From Cordia subcordata (lineage: Eukaryota > Streptophyta > Magnoliopsida > Boraginales > Cordiaceae), in contig JAPTOF010000002.1 in the NCBI GenBank assembly GCA_028554755.1, forward strand, positions 9,349,001-9,413,000: a stretch of 64,000 nucleotides of DNA, written 5' to 3'. This document shows positions 47,084 through 59,689 of this stretch, piece after piece. Each line of letters starts with the position of its first letter. Within the stretch, counting starts at the first letter, position 1. A model generated the notes under the pieces. That model did not search any database, was not told where the DNA came from, and saw only the letters and a list, made by a program, of their open reading frames with translations. Made by a program: the position numbers and the translations under genes.

Positions 47084-50000
47084 CTATGTGCACGTAGCCG
47101 CGGTTTGAGCTTCAACAGCCTCCCTGTTACAGTAGCCATGAAAGTTGTTTCATAAGCTGCCTCATCACAAAAACAAGAGGGATCTAATTCAAAACATCCA
47201 CAAAATATTTCCAGAAATATCTAAGAGTTCCATACCTCAACTCCTTTTGAATTTCCTGGTTGCTTGGATCCAACTTCAAAGCACGAGAAAATGAGTTCGC
47301 TGCATTATGATAATTCTGCATGCACAATGGTGGAAGTTAGTACAACAATTTGCAGCCATCTTCAGCTAGAAAAGGAATTGCGTACTTTGTGAAGCTTCCA
47401 TGCTACCCCTTCCCGGTAGTGTGCCTTTGGCCAGTCAGGGGTCAAGCTAACACAATCCTGAGCATCAGATAAAGCTTGGATTGGTAAATTCAAACGGGCA
47501 GCGCACAAACTCCGATTAGACAACAGTCTCGACAACATTGTCTCATCAGATGCTTCTGTCATGATTGCCTACAAGCCAAAGAAAATATCCAAACCAAATG
47601 GGTATTCAACAAACACATTCCAAATATTTATATTACATTATGTATATTAATGCCAAACAAATGAATGCATTGGTATGGATTTTAGCATGCAAAACTTGGC
47701 TTGACAGCAATATAAGACATTCACCTTCTTTTCAACTATTGAAATTTTAATTAAATCTTAAGCCCAAGTACAGTATAAGTTATCAAGGACATAGAAAAAT
47801 TAGTTATGAACATAATCAGTCATTGTTAGTTCTTGACTCATTAGTGATGAAATGAATGCTCAATATAAGACATTCACCTTCTCATCGACATATAAATTTG
47901 ATTTTCCATCATCATGTATGTGTCTGAATGTATTTCTAATGATCACAGCATTTGATTGTATGCACCTAAAACATGCACGAGTTAGAAATGTTTATTGATG
48001 CCTTGTGTTGGTTCTAAAGAATGTTATAGCCAATATTTCTCCAAATGACCAAAATTACTTATAGTGCAAACGAAATTTAAGAGAAGCTATAGCCATATTT
48101 CTCCAAAAGCTTTATCCATATTTAATTTCATAAATGAACTTAGTGTAATGAAATACTCAAACAAAGATCAGAGAAGGATATGAAAACTATTTTGAAGAAT
48201 AACGCCACTGCCCACAAGTAGTTATCTTTCGCTTTTCCCCAACTTCATATAAAGCAATATAATTGTATCGATGCCAACTGTAATTAGCTACACCTTCTAT
48301 ATTGTGTTTTTTGCTTTCTGACTTCTAAATTTGTACATAAATATAAAGAATTCTAATGACCAACAAATTAAGTGAACTTACTCCAGTGTACCAAATTAAT
48401 GCACCAAAGTAATCTTTGCTCCTGAAGGCATCATCACCTTTCAACTTTGACTTATTGAATATCTGATTAGTCTTTTGATCGAACTGTATAGATGTATCAA
48501 TAAGCAGAAGCATGTATTAATTAATGCAACTCAACCATCAAAATGTAAGTTCAAATAAGAAAAGATAACAAATTTCTTATTATATTGAAAGAGGAGATTA
48601 TTACTAATCATTTTAGGCTGCATGTAGAGAGAACAAAATACTAATATTTGGAGATGAGACCACCAATAATTAAGGTGAAAGAAACAACTAATAGACCTCC
48701 AAACATCACAGAATTTGGATAATGGAAACCAGCTCCACCCTGCTGTTAACAGAGAAGACATTGGAAAACAATTGCTAGAAGCTATCAAAATAAGCATCCA
48801 GCAAGGGAGCAAACACAGAAGTGGATGCTTATGAGGTGTGGAACTATTATAGAATCAGAATGACCATTAATGTGAATATGAGGCAAATAACTAAACTAAA
48901 ATGAAGAAAACTCTTGGAGATCAGGTTCATTTAAGCAATACAAAAATTCTAGAAAAAAGAGGATGTTCAACATATCAATATGCCATTAGGGATAATTGCA
49001 CCAAATTGGGCGCATACGAGGAGAACTTTTGTAAGGGTAGTTATGCAATATGTTATGTGATATAATACTCTAAATTTGGATTGGAACTTGCACATCAGAT
49101 TAACTAACAAAAATATGAATAATGCGGCATTAGAGAATATGATTATTAATCCCAAAACCACAAGTCAAAGGATATAATGTCAAGACCTTTCCCGAGCTTC
49201 TTGAGAGTTCACATATCTCATTAAACCACTAACGGTCCAATCTGGAATAGACATAATTGGTGAAGTAACTGGAAAAAGAACTTCTACTGCCTTGAGATGT
49301 CCTAAGACTGCAGCTTTCTCCAATGGAGTCAATCCATGCTGTGATTAACAAAAAGGTAATTAATTGACCATTTTATACCAGACTCATAAACATGAATAGG
49401 TCAATAAACACAAAATATCCTTTCGATCTCAAATTAAAATCTCAATTATTATTCTCTGCTAACAAAAGATACAGAACACTTCACTTTTAAATTGAAAATG
49501 AAAATGAAACCGAAAAAACAAAAGATGTTACTCCAACAGAATACAGGAATAAAGCTGCCTAACAATATGAATAATAAACCCACAAACAATATGAATAGTT
49601 ATTTTCTTGATTCCTTGTACTTAGACAGGCTGATGTATCAACATGAGTTAAAACTATAGGCTCCAAAAATATATGCCATGTTCTCTCTTTCTTTTCCAGA
49701 ACACAAGCGATATCATGTGACTAAACCGAATTCAAGGACAAGTTAAGGGAGAATGGATAAGATAAGTAAAAAGGAAATTTAGGTTACTTGATGTAGCATA
49801 AGTAAAAAACTGGCAGAAACTCACAGGATCCAAAACATTAGGGTTTGCCCCAGCCTCTAACAAGTACATGATAATTTCAGGATCATCAGCACCAACAGCA
49901 AAATGAAGTGGCACTGCATCCATCGTATTGACATTCACATCAGCTCCGGCCTCAATGAAAAAATAAGAACTAAAATTAGGAAAAAAGCAGAATCACGGCA

Positions 50001-52716
50001 AACAATAATGCAGGGCAGCTTTTAGTGTGGAAGTACTGGAAATATTCACTTAAAATATGTACTTTTGCATCAGCATATTTGTTTTGATTTGAAGTAAAAG
50101 ATCCTATGTCAAATTTTCCTACTACATCAAATCAAAACAAGCATTTTTAAACCAGGAGGTGCCTTTTTCTTGTATCACCTTGCTCCTAAGCTTGTCTTTT
50201 CTAACTTCGCCAAACAGCGATCTCAGCATTCTGAAGCTACACGAGACGATCTAATAGAAATCTTATGAAACAACTCAAAATTGAATCAAGTCATCCCATC
50301 AGATTTGAAGTAGCATAACAAACATTCATGCACTTCTATTGACAAATATAAGCATATATGTTATATGATAACGTTCAAATGAGGATAATTGAACAAAATT
50401 GAAGTCAATGAAATAACATGATACCTTAACCAGTAGATCTGTGATCTCCAAAGAAGAACGACTTGATATTATAAGTGGCGCAGCATTATGCATAACTACG
50501 TTAGGCTGCATAAAGGTCAAAGAAATTACTTGTCAGTGATTGCTTCTTGACGTCTCATGTACACAAAGATGATTTAGCATCTCTATAGCTTGAGAAGAAA
50601 CAGTTAAACTCGTGCCTGATGCTAAACTTGTGCCTACTATTGCATCTAAATGATACATGAGTAGAGACAAGGCCGGATTGCTGTTTCTACAAAAATTTAC
50701 ATGTCACAAACGGTCATGTAAACAAAAGAATTCTCCTCACATTTGCATTGTTTTGTAATAGAAATTCAACAACTTCTCTTTTCCCCAGAAATGTGGCAAG
50801 CATTAATGGTGTTCCTCCTTCAGAATTGGCTTCCATATTTGCACCTCTTGAAATAAGCAATTGAATAAAACCCTTATTTCCTGGAAACATCGGAATTCCA
50901 CAATACAATAAGCAAAAATATATCAATGTTATGGAAAATGATATACAAACCAGTATCAAATTTTAGGCCAAACTAAATCTATGGTAGCCTTAATATGGAT
51001 ACTGGTTTTGAATCATGTTGGACTAAACATTTTTAACCAAACCAGTTTCATGTAATCTGCACTCCACTTGTCAGGAACGCAAAAAGCCAGTGAATACCCT
51101 CAAATGAGACTGCCAAATCAACCCCTGATGCTGAGCCCTGATAGCTTGAAGATTTAAGAGCTTGTGGCATTGGTTTGGAGTGAACTCAAATTTAACTAGA
51201 ATAATAGGCCTAAAATGTAATCCTGTGCAATGAATTTGCAGCATTAAATAGCAAAAAAAGATTTCCATCCAAAATAATTTTACAAATATGAAGATAACCA
51301 GAAATCTCGTTTGCCAAAATTTCAATCAGTAACATTTCTAGAACTCAGTAGCGTTGACAAACCATATCTTGTAGCATAATGCAGGGGAGTATAGCCCTTT
51401 TTGTTAGACATGACAACACTTGCACCACTGTCCAGGAGGTATAAAGCAGCCTGGAGTTGATTTTCCAGAAGAGCCCAATTCAAAGGAGTTTCACCTACAA
51501 AACCAAGTATTTCTTTCATGAGATCACTGGAATTTGCACAACTCTCTAATCCTAAACTTTAAACTTGGTATGCCTGTCACTTTACTTTAGGACTTTAGGT
51601 GTAAGAGATTCTGACATCAATTTTCACTACTTGTAATCATCCCTTTCAACAATAAATTCTTAAAAATGTTACCCCAAAAAAAATCAAAGAGAAGAAAAAA
51701 TATTTTTCTCTTCATCATTGAGTTTCAAGAAAAAATTTTCTCTTTCAGGTGAATTGCACAGAACTCCTATGATTTATTATAAATGTGTGTTATCCCCTTT
51801 AGTTTGAAAATAAGTGCAGACACCCCTTTTAAGAAGCATATGTGCTACAACTTTTGAGGATAGCAGGGGGTTCTGTGCTTATTTTTTTGGGCACGCGTGC
51901 TATACATTTTAAGACCACAAGGAGTTTCCGTACCTATTTTGAAACTACAAGAATACCGTGCACTTATCGTACATAGGAGTTTAGTGCAATTTACCCTTCT
52001 CGTCACTAGATTTTCTTTCATATTTGGAACTAATAAAAATAAATAAATCAGCAAAGTTAAAGAAAAATACAAAACATGTACAATATAAAGGAAACATATA
52101 CCCATGGATCAACAAACGGAATACTTGACAGCGAAAGATAATGAAGCTCTAAAATATGGAGTACCGTCATCATCTTGTAGATTAACATCAAACTTAAATC
52201 ACTCGATCAAACACTTGCATACATGAGTGTGTCCTGCTGCAGCGGCAAAGTGTGGTGCTGTAAGACCCTCAGTGCCTCTAATTTTGGCAAAAATTCCTTC
52301 ATGTCCAGGAACAAGTTTTGCCTCGAATTCTGAACCCAAAATTAACAGAAAATGTTACCCTTACAGATACAACACGAAAAGAACAAGATGGTGACTCATT
52401 GTTAATTCAATAAATAAATATATTGATAAATTCTTTACGTGTTTAAACTTTTAGATAAATAATAACTCAATATAGTATTAACGGTCTCACCCCTACCCAT
52501 TTAAATATATTAAAAGTAGAGGCATGTTAATATAATACATTAATATCTTTTCTACAAGTTTAATCTTAATCTTTTATAGCTCAATAAGCATTCAAAAGAG
52601 AATTAAAAAAGGCCTACTCTTGAGTCGTCCAAGATCACCAGAACGAGCAGCTTTGAGAAAATTTTCAAGTTTTTCTCAGTTGACATGAATGGATTGGAAG
52701 GTGAAGAAGACGCCAT
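47084..52716 (-). pseudogene. Copy E: near-complete ankyrin-TPR gene with few lesions
   Basis: Exons: fused 1+2 at 52716-52618, then 52329-52165, 51494-51363, 50880-50741, 50505-50425, 49950-49825, 49338-49187, 48483-48382, 47568-47386, 47315-47236 and 47123-47084. Exons 4-7 and 9-12 are open with intact splice sites. Lesions: the fused first exon is 16 bases shorter than in D and enters exon 3 in the wrong frame; exon 3 has an in-frame TGA (KCLIE* where B has EYLIKQ); and exon 8 lacks one A before its donor, shifting the TPR half. The clamp region reads KLKGDDAFRSKD, with D in place of N. Bases 47026-47090 just past the stop contain a tandem duplication of a GACACATTGCTAT segment. Few lesions suggest the most recent loss of function, but correction of three defects would be needed for a full protein. 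Confidence 0.85.
51748..51996. mobile_element. MITE in copy E intron 3
   Basis: Left end GGTGAATTGCACAGAACTCC and right end, reversed, GGGTAAATTGCACTAAACTCC form terminal inverted repeats of about 25 bases. The 249-base insertion has no counterpart in copy D, where TTTTCTTTCACATTC runs straight through. Both ends include TCCTATG. No coding sequence. Confidence 0.7.
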
Positions 52717-52791
52717 AGCTTTTGATCAGGGCTTCAAAAATGGTTGAAAACCTAAAGGTCCGATGAAATGCAAGACGAAGGCTTGGCGTAG

Positions 52792-52800
52792 CTTATATAT
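52792..52800 (-). promoter_or_regulatory. TATA box of copy E
   Basis: The - strand reads ACATATATAAGCTACGCC about 76 bases upstream of the copy E ATG. The sequence further upstream has been displaced by a 1.5-kb insertion that starts about 20 bases away. Confidence 0.5.
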
Positions 52801-52821
52801 GTAAAGCGTGCGAAGAAACAT

Positions 52822-54343
52822 CTACTACTCTGCTATCAATATAGCACCATTTTCCCGCCCAAATCATCTGCCACGTGGCATGCAATTCTGCTGCCACATA
52901 AGTTCATAGTGGCTTTCCAAATAAGCCACTTTTTTGTTTTTACCTTTCGATAATTAGATACCAATAATATTTAGCATATGCAAAAATTTAAAGTGAAAAC
53001 AACCGTTCCACGCATTAACTTATTGATAAGTCTTATGGAATATCACTATTAAATTTCTTAAAAAATTGAAAATTGAAAAAAACAATCTAAAGAATCCTAA
53101 CAAAAAAAACTGAATGATTGATTATTTTTTCAATAAAATTGATTGACATTGTCCGTTAATTTTTAGATTAAAAGAAATTTATATTTTCAATAAATTGATT
53201 GATGATTTTTTTAAATAAAACTAATTGGCATCATCTAAATCATAGAATATGTAAATTGAGACAAATTAAAATGATAACTTGAATGTTAAGTTGCAACCCT
53301 CAACCCAATCAATTGTTAATTTTAATTGTATTCATTATAATAGATTAAAAGTAAGTGACCCAAACATATAATTTAATATTAATTATATGAATTAAAATTT
53401 TTGAAAAGCAGCATGTAGTGAATTGCTTCTTCAATTTTTAAAATCTGATGTTTTATTGGTGAGCACACAATTAAGATTGGGATTACATAGTAATGACACA
53501 TTAATGCTTAAATTAAAAAAATACTGTGATAAATTACTTTTAAGCAATTGAAATAATAAAAAATATAAAATAATATATACTCTAAAATTAAAAATATCAT
53601 AAAATTCTTTAAAAAAATATCACACTGACATATCGCTTAGCAACATTTGCTTCGTTAGACAGAAAGCAAAGGCCAATATGGCTCTCGTTTTCCTGCCTCA
53701 AGCAATTCCTATAGTGAATGCACGTGTCATTTTTTTTTTTTTTGGTTAATTAATACGTTGGCTTCTTCAATACACCACTTTTTATTTTTTACATAAATAG
53801 AGTGGAAAGATAGCTAATATATTATACTAATAAATATTTAACATGCAAAAAATTTAAAGAGGAACCAAATGTGTCATAGGTGAAATTACGATAATTCCAA
53901 TAAAAATAACTTTAAAAAAAATTTCACAAACGTTCCACAGTGAAAAGAATTCACTTTAGAAAATCCTAACTAAGAAAACTTATTGATAGATTATTTTCTG
54001 CAATAGAAATAATTAATATCATCTGTTAATATTTAGATTAAAAGAAATATATATATATATATATATATCTTCACATGATCCTTGTTTATTATTAATTCAA
54101 TTGGTCATTATTATAAAGTATTATTATGGGTTTGCAGATGGTATGAAATTACATTTGATTTGTTATATTTATTATTTATAACCATTTTTACACGCAGTTA
54201 ATTATTAAAAAAAATTGATTGATAAGAATAAAAAATGTGACAAAAGAATATACTTCATCTAACACATATGTTTTATGCATAAGGAGAATTGTACAAATAG
54301 AATTTTTTGTTATATGCCCCATAAGACGGGGTTACCCCTAGGT
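52822..54343. mobile_element. 1.5-kb insertion upstream of copy E
   Basis: The family 5' flank (GTGCGAAGAA) stops at 52821 and resumes at 54344 (GGGAACTGAAAAGACAAACT), where copies A, D and G are continuous. The inserted DNA is AT-rich and contains two diverged direct repeats, about 52890-53185 and 53720-54045. Both include GC(A)AAAA(A)TTTAAAG, AATCCTAAC and TTAGATTAAAAGAAAT. No coding sequence or recognised ends; the class is unknown. Confidence 0.6.
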
Positions 54344-56087
54344 GGGAACTGAAAAGACAAACTAAAACCAAGTCCTCTTTGTATGTCTAGTAATCACCAC
54401 GTCTTTTGGTTTTCCTATGAATTATATGAATAATAAATGAAGAAGTCGGATGTTGAAAATGATATTAATGGTATAACAGTATCCATTTACTTTTGAATAC
54501 AATTTATTTCAAAATTAAACTGTTAACAGGTGTATTATCAGTTTGACATTTTAGCTAATGGAGTTTGATACCAACCAGCAGGTCTCAAGTACATAGTACA
54601 TTTCTTATACTGTGAATCAGTTTTGATATTTGTGAACAAAAAAGACTAGATAAACTTCCAGCGTATTAATTATGCTTATTATTATTCTGGTTTGAAATTT
54701 TTGACGGAGAAAATAAATTGGAGAAGTTGATGCCAAATATAACTAAAGTCAAATGAGATGAGTTTTTATAGTATTTTTTTTCTCTTTTTTATTTTTTATT
54801 GTTTGCTTGTGAGAGACGTGATTTTTGGAATTATAGACATGGTAAACGAAGTTACAGTGACGCTATCTAAAATCAGTAAGTTCTTAGTAATAAAGGCTTT
54901 GATATTATGCTATTAATCACTAAAACTTTCAAATATGACATTTTAGTCCTCATATAACTCATGTCTGTCACCATTAGTCCTTAAATTGAAATTCGTCCAA
55001 AAATAGCTGATAGTTCAATCTATTATTTCCTTCTGCAGAAAATTTCATTTCTCATAGGCACGTTATAGTGCGCATGAAAAATCAAAAGAATGAATTAGAA
55101 AATTCGTACTAAATGTCACACATTTATTATAGAGATCAACAGTGTGTATCCAACTTACTTTAACTCTTCTGGAAAATCTTTTGTTTTCCTTCCACTCATA
55201 ATCATATCCCGACCCCTCCCTGCCCCCCCCCCCCAAAAAAAATCTGAATCACATTATTAACCTTATGGAGTAATTTTAATTACATGAACTACTCAATAAT
55301 TTCAATATCCAACTTGATTTTTTTTTACCACAGCTAAAGGTTGAGCTTTTGGAGAGTGACTGGTGGTGGACTTTGTTCCCAGCTTGTTTGGGTTTGGGCA
55401 TGTCGATTTTCAGAGTCTGGACCAAAACGGATGTTGGATTTCCCAGTCTAGAGCTACTTCGTTCATTGGGCTCGTGTCTGTGCTTGTGTCGTTCTTGTTT
55501 CTGAGTGCGTGCAAATTTGAGTTTCTCCTCGTAGCTACCATTAATGTAGAGTGTTCAATAGCTCTTTTTAATCAACTAGTTGAGGAAAACTTAAGCTATA
55601 GGTTCGAGTCTCATTGTCACTTATATAAAGATATTTAAAATTATTTACGTGTAAATCTAAGAATGGTCTCTTCATCAGGCATTTAAAAATATTAAAACTA
55701 TCAAAGTTTTGAGTCTCATTGTTACTAATATAAAAATATAAAATTATCCGAGAGGCTTAAAATAATCCAGTACTCAAAATAAATTATTCAAATAAATAAT
55801 ATCTACAGTGAAAGGAAGTGTTCAGTATATAAAATAAATACAATAGATTCCTCTTTAAAACTTCAAATTTTTTGGTAAATCAATAACTCAACAGAAATAG
55901 TATCCAATTTTTAATGAACTAATTAATTACTCAATACTAATAACAATCCACGACATCCATGATAGCTGTCATCTAAGACATTGCCCATTTAGTGATAAAG
56001 GTAAATCCGTCTCTACAAACTTATATTTTCAATTTTTATGAAATGATAATTCAATATACGGACAACAATCATGATACATAGCTGTGG

Positions 56088-56150
<63 letters not shown>

Positions 56151-58219
56151 AATTTAGCTAATGGAGCCCGATCACCGAAACACCCAGCAAAGCCCGTCTA
56201 CCAATTGACAAATCTCAAATATACAACACGTCTTTTATACTGTACATCAGTTAAATCAAGAGTACTCAATTTTGGATAGAGGATTAAGTTCGAAACCGAA
56301 CCACGTACCAACAAATAGCAATAGTGCACATCGCAACTTAATTAGTCCATGGCAGCAACAGAGTCAATCTAAAGTTGAATTCTAAAACGATTATAGATGT
56401 ATGTGTAAATTCTTTAATTGTGCTACGTGAAGCTCACACTTCTCGATGTCTGATTCACATTTTAAAGTCTTTTTCTGTCAATAATGTGAGTCAAGAGCAG
56501 ATGACTTTTGCGTAGATTACTTTAAATCATCAGTAGATAGTCAACCAAGAGTACAAACCCAAAAAGTCAAGCAATTATAAGTTCATTAATGGGTTAAAGA
56601 TCGAGTGAATGAGGTTCAGCTTGAAAGTTGCAATGCAATCCCAAAATCACGAGACGCACAATTGGACGCCCAGCGGAAAAACGGGGCGCAATAATATCAT
56701 ATTAGTGCTTGACTCATGTATTATATGGGTGAGTCGATACATAATTAATATTATTACATTATATAAATAATTTATTACTTAATTTGTTTAACACCTTAAC
56801 AATAATTTATATTATTATTTTATTAAAAATAATATTTATACTTATATTAATCAACTTACTTTTATAAATTAATATTATAAATAGATTAAATAAAAATAAA
56901 AAATTAATTTGTTTACTTTTCGAGCATAATAATAAATAATAATATTTATATATATAGGGGCTACTGTTCAGCTAGCTAGCATAGTTGACTTGTGAGTATT
57001 TATACAAGTAGTAGCATTTGATAAATGCAACAACTTATGAGTTATGGAAATGGCCCCATCTCATTTCTTCTTTAATTCTTTCTCTTTCTTTTTTTCTTTT
57101 AAAAACACTATATAATGGTTGGCTCTTTTGTCACCATCCAATGTGGAAGGAATGATTGAAGGTTGTGATAGAATGGAAATTTTCTTTCAAGAAAATTATT
57201 GAACTTTTTCTTTCCTCTTTTGTTTTTAGTTTTTCTTTCAAGAAAATTATTAAACTTTTTATTTCCTCCCTTTTTTTCCCCTCCTTTTCTCTCTATGGAT
57301 TCGAATAATGAAATATCTTTACTTTGACAAATCGAATTTATCTCCATTTAAATCATTGTTTGATATTGCATGTATATATTATGTTTTTTTACAACCACAT
57401 TGTAGTTTCTTTTTTTTTTTGTTTTTTCTCCTAATGTCTCTAGTCTTGTTTTAGAGATTGTTTGGCTTTGCTTATTTTCCTGCTTATAAGTAGGCAAATG
57501 AAAAGTTAAAGAATAGTAGGTTAGGATTTCTTATAACAAAATTCTGGAGGGTCTTCTTGCAAAATTGTTTGGGGTCAAGGCCAGAAATCATTATATTTTA
57601 ACATTTATTTGTTGTGATGATTTTAAATCTAATTATTGAACAAACTCTAATCATATAAAAGGAGATTACTTTGAAAGATGCTTCAGTTGAAATCTTGTGC
57701 CAAAAATATTACACGAGGCAAACAAATTCCAGACGGAAATTAAGATATTTCTGGTGAAAAGTGTTAGTGTAGTCATCTTCAAGTTGCTTTTCGAGGTTTA
57801 TATGATTGAGGCAAAGTGTCCAGTCCTCAGTGCTTAAAAGGATTTGGATAAACGATACGAGAAAGTTTTTATGCTCAATACCTTTCGCGGTCGCACAAAT
57901 TCCATTTTCTTTTTCTTTTTTCTTGTTTAAATAACGGGAAACTCATAAACTAGAACTATATTAGATCTATATCACATGGATTACAAATCTTGTAAGTTAG
58001 AATGCCAAAAAAGAACACTCTAACTTGATAGAAGGCCGTGTATATGTATATATATATCTCTGACGAGAGAGTACAAGTTTAAACCTGAGACATATGATCA
58101 TAATAAGTCACGTGCTATTTTATCTCACATAAAAAGTCATAAATTTTAAGTTTACAATAGAAGATGCTGAGTTCTTCCCATCACCAGCTACTTCTAAGAA
58201 AGAACCTCAAGATTTTTAG
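54344..58219. other. Intergenic, no gene supported
   Basis: Bases 54344-54480 are the displaced 5' flank of copy E. Bases 55590-55700 hold a B-box-like GGTTCGAGTC and resemble the 190-base tandem repeat at 32 kb. Bases 56091-56142 are a long (AT)n microsatellite. The open frame at 55363-55638 has no recognisable domain. The rest is AT-rich spacer. Confidence 0.5.
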
Positions 58220-58454
58220 AGCTCGTACGAATTGGTTTTTCATAGAAAAATACTTTTTTTTAAAAAAAAAAAAGCACATATTTTTTTTGTTATAAGTATT
58301 TGAATTAATTTTTTTTAAAAAAAAGTTGAAACTCTAAAAGAGTGCAATTTTAGTTCTTTTCAAAAGCCAGAACTTTTATTATGATAAAAAAAATATTTTT
58401 TTCAAAAGTTATAGGAAAAAACACTTTTAAAAAAAAATTAATCCAAACGAGCCA
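58220..58454. mobile_element. 3-bp-TSD MITE family, member 4
   Basis: Ends AGCTCGTACGAATTGG and ...ATCCAAACGAGCCA resemble the family ends, with TTAG on both sides (58216-58219 and 58455-58458). The interior is A/T homopolymer-rich. Confidence 0.55.
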
Positions 58455-58549
58455 TTAGTATGAGAACATCTTGCTTCGTAAGCTGCATTTTCAGACTGGA
58501 TCACATGTGAGTGAATGGGTTACTCTCTCCCCCTCTCTCTCTCTCTCTC

Positions 58550-58776
58550 GGCCTGTTTGAATTGGTCTTTTTTTAGGAAAAAGTAATTTTTTTCTTGAAA
58601 AAGTTATATTAAATTTGTAATAACTATTTGATTTGATTTCCAAAAAAGTTGAAACTCTGAAAAAAGCTCAAACACAACTTTTTTTAGAAGCCAAAATTTT
58701 CAGCTTCTAAAAAAAATTTATTTTTCAAAAACTGTTAAAAAAAGCTTTTTTAAAAAAATTCAATCTAAACGAGCCC
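58550..58776. mobile_element. 3-bp-TSD MITE family, member 5
   Basis: Ends GGCCTGTTTGAATTGG and ...CAATCTAAACGAGCCC fit the family. The left end abuts a (CT)n tract (58527-58549), so a target duplication cannot be read. A (CA)n/(TA)n tract follows at 58786-58812. Confidence 0.6.
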
Positions 58777-59215
58777 TATATAGACACACACACACACATA
58801 TATATATATATATTCATGAGTAGTTTACAAATTTTATGTCCATCAATTGATCTTAGGATAAAGTTTTTATGATTCTTTAACTCGGATCATTTTTACGCAA
58901 CCTTTGGGGCCAAATTCCATTTCATTATCAATGGTTTCTACTTGCGCGTTGCAATCGGCTTAAAAGCAGAAAAAGAAAACCACCAACGAAGCAGAAACTA
59001 AAGCAACTTGCATATTCTGCAATCCACGATACAACCGCAGCCCTCTAGACACATCCCAATATTGCAATGGTCAATTAACCCTGCTACAAAACAAATTATT
59101 CATATGAAATTCTGTAGTAATATGATATGTTAGAGTGGATATTTTAGGTATGGTCTCGTCTAGAAAAGCTTTATATTATATTTTGTTAGAATACTACTAC
59201 TCAGGGGTGGTTTAG

Positions 59216-59689
59216 GGTTCGTTTGGATTAGTTCTTTTCAAAAGTATTTTTTTTAATAACTTTTGAAAAATAATTTTTTTTAGAAGCTGAAAATTCTGGC
59301 TTTTAAAAAAAGCTATATTTGAGCTTTTTTCTAGAGTTTTAGTTTTTTTGGAAGCCAAATCAAATAGTTATTGCAAAATTAGGGCTTGTTTAGATTGGCT
59401 TTTTAAGAAGCATTTTTTTTAACAGCTTTTGAAAAATAACTTTTTTTGATAAACTAAAAATTCTGGCATCTAACAAAAGCTGTATTTGAGCTTTTTTTTT
59501 TTTTTTTTTTTTCAGAATTTCAGCTGTTTTGAAACCAAATCAAATAATTATTGCAAATTTAATATAACTTTTTTAGAAAAAAATACTTTTTTAAAAAAAA
59601 AAAAGCCAATCCAAATAGGCCCTTAATGTAACTTTTTCAAGAAAAAAAAATATTTTTTCTTAAAAAAAAAAGTTAATCTAAATAGGCCC
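59216..59689. mobile_element. 3-bp-TSD MITE, outer member of a nested pair
   Basis: The left end is GGTTCGTTTGGATTAG after TAG, and the right end is ...AATCTAAATAGGCCC before TAT. Its body is split by the inner element at 59382-59622. With that removed, it reads ATTGCAAAATTAATGTAACT, matching the interior of the member at 8876-9106 (ATTGCAAATTTAATGTAACT). Confidence 0.7.
59382..59622. mobile_element. 3-bp-TSD MITE, inner member of a nested pair
   Basis: Ends GGGCTTGTTTAGATTGGC and ...CCAATCCAAATAGGCCC, flanked by TTA on both sides (59379-59381 and 59623-59625). It is inserted in the body of another member of the same family. Confidence 0.8.

Noticed and set aside
46777..47139. A 120-residue open frame at the 3' end of copy E
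   Set aside because: It reads exon 12 and the 3' flank in a frame other than that of the gene. Its repeated His/Arg/Ser part reflects the small tandem duplication near 47030-47090.
47084..52716. Copy E as a functional gene
   Set aside because: Three independent defects (wrong-frame first exon, TGA in exon 3, one-base loss at the end of exon 8) cannot be avoided by any splice choice I could find.
55363..55638. A 91-residue open frame with a hydrophobic stretch
   Set aside because: No recognised domain, no splice partners, and its 3' part runs into a Pol III-box-like repeat at about 55600.
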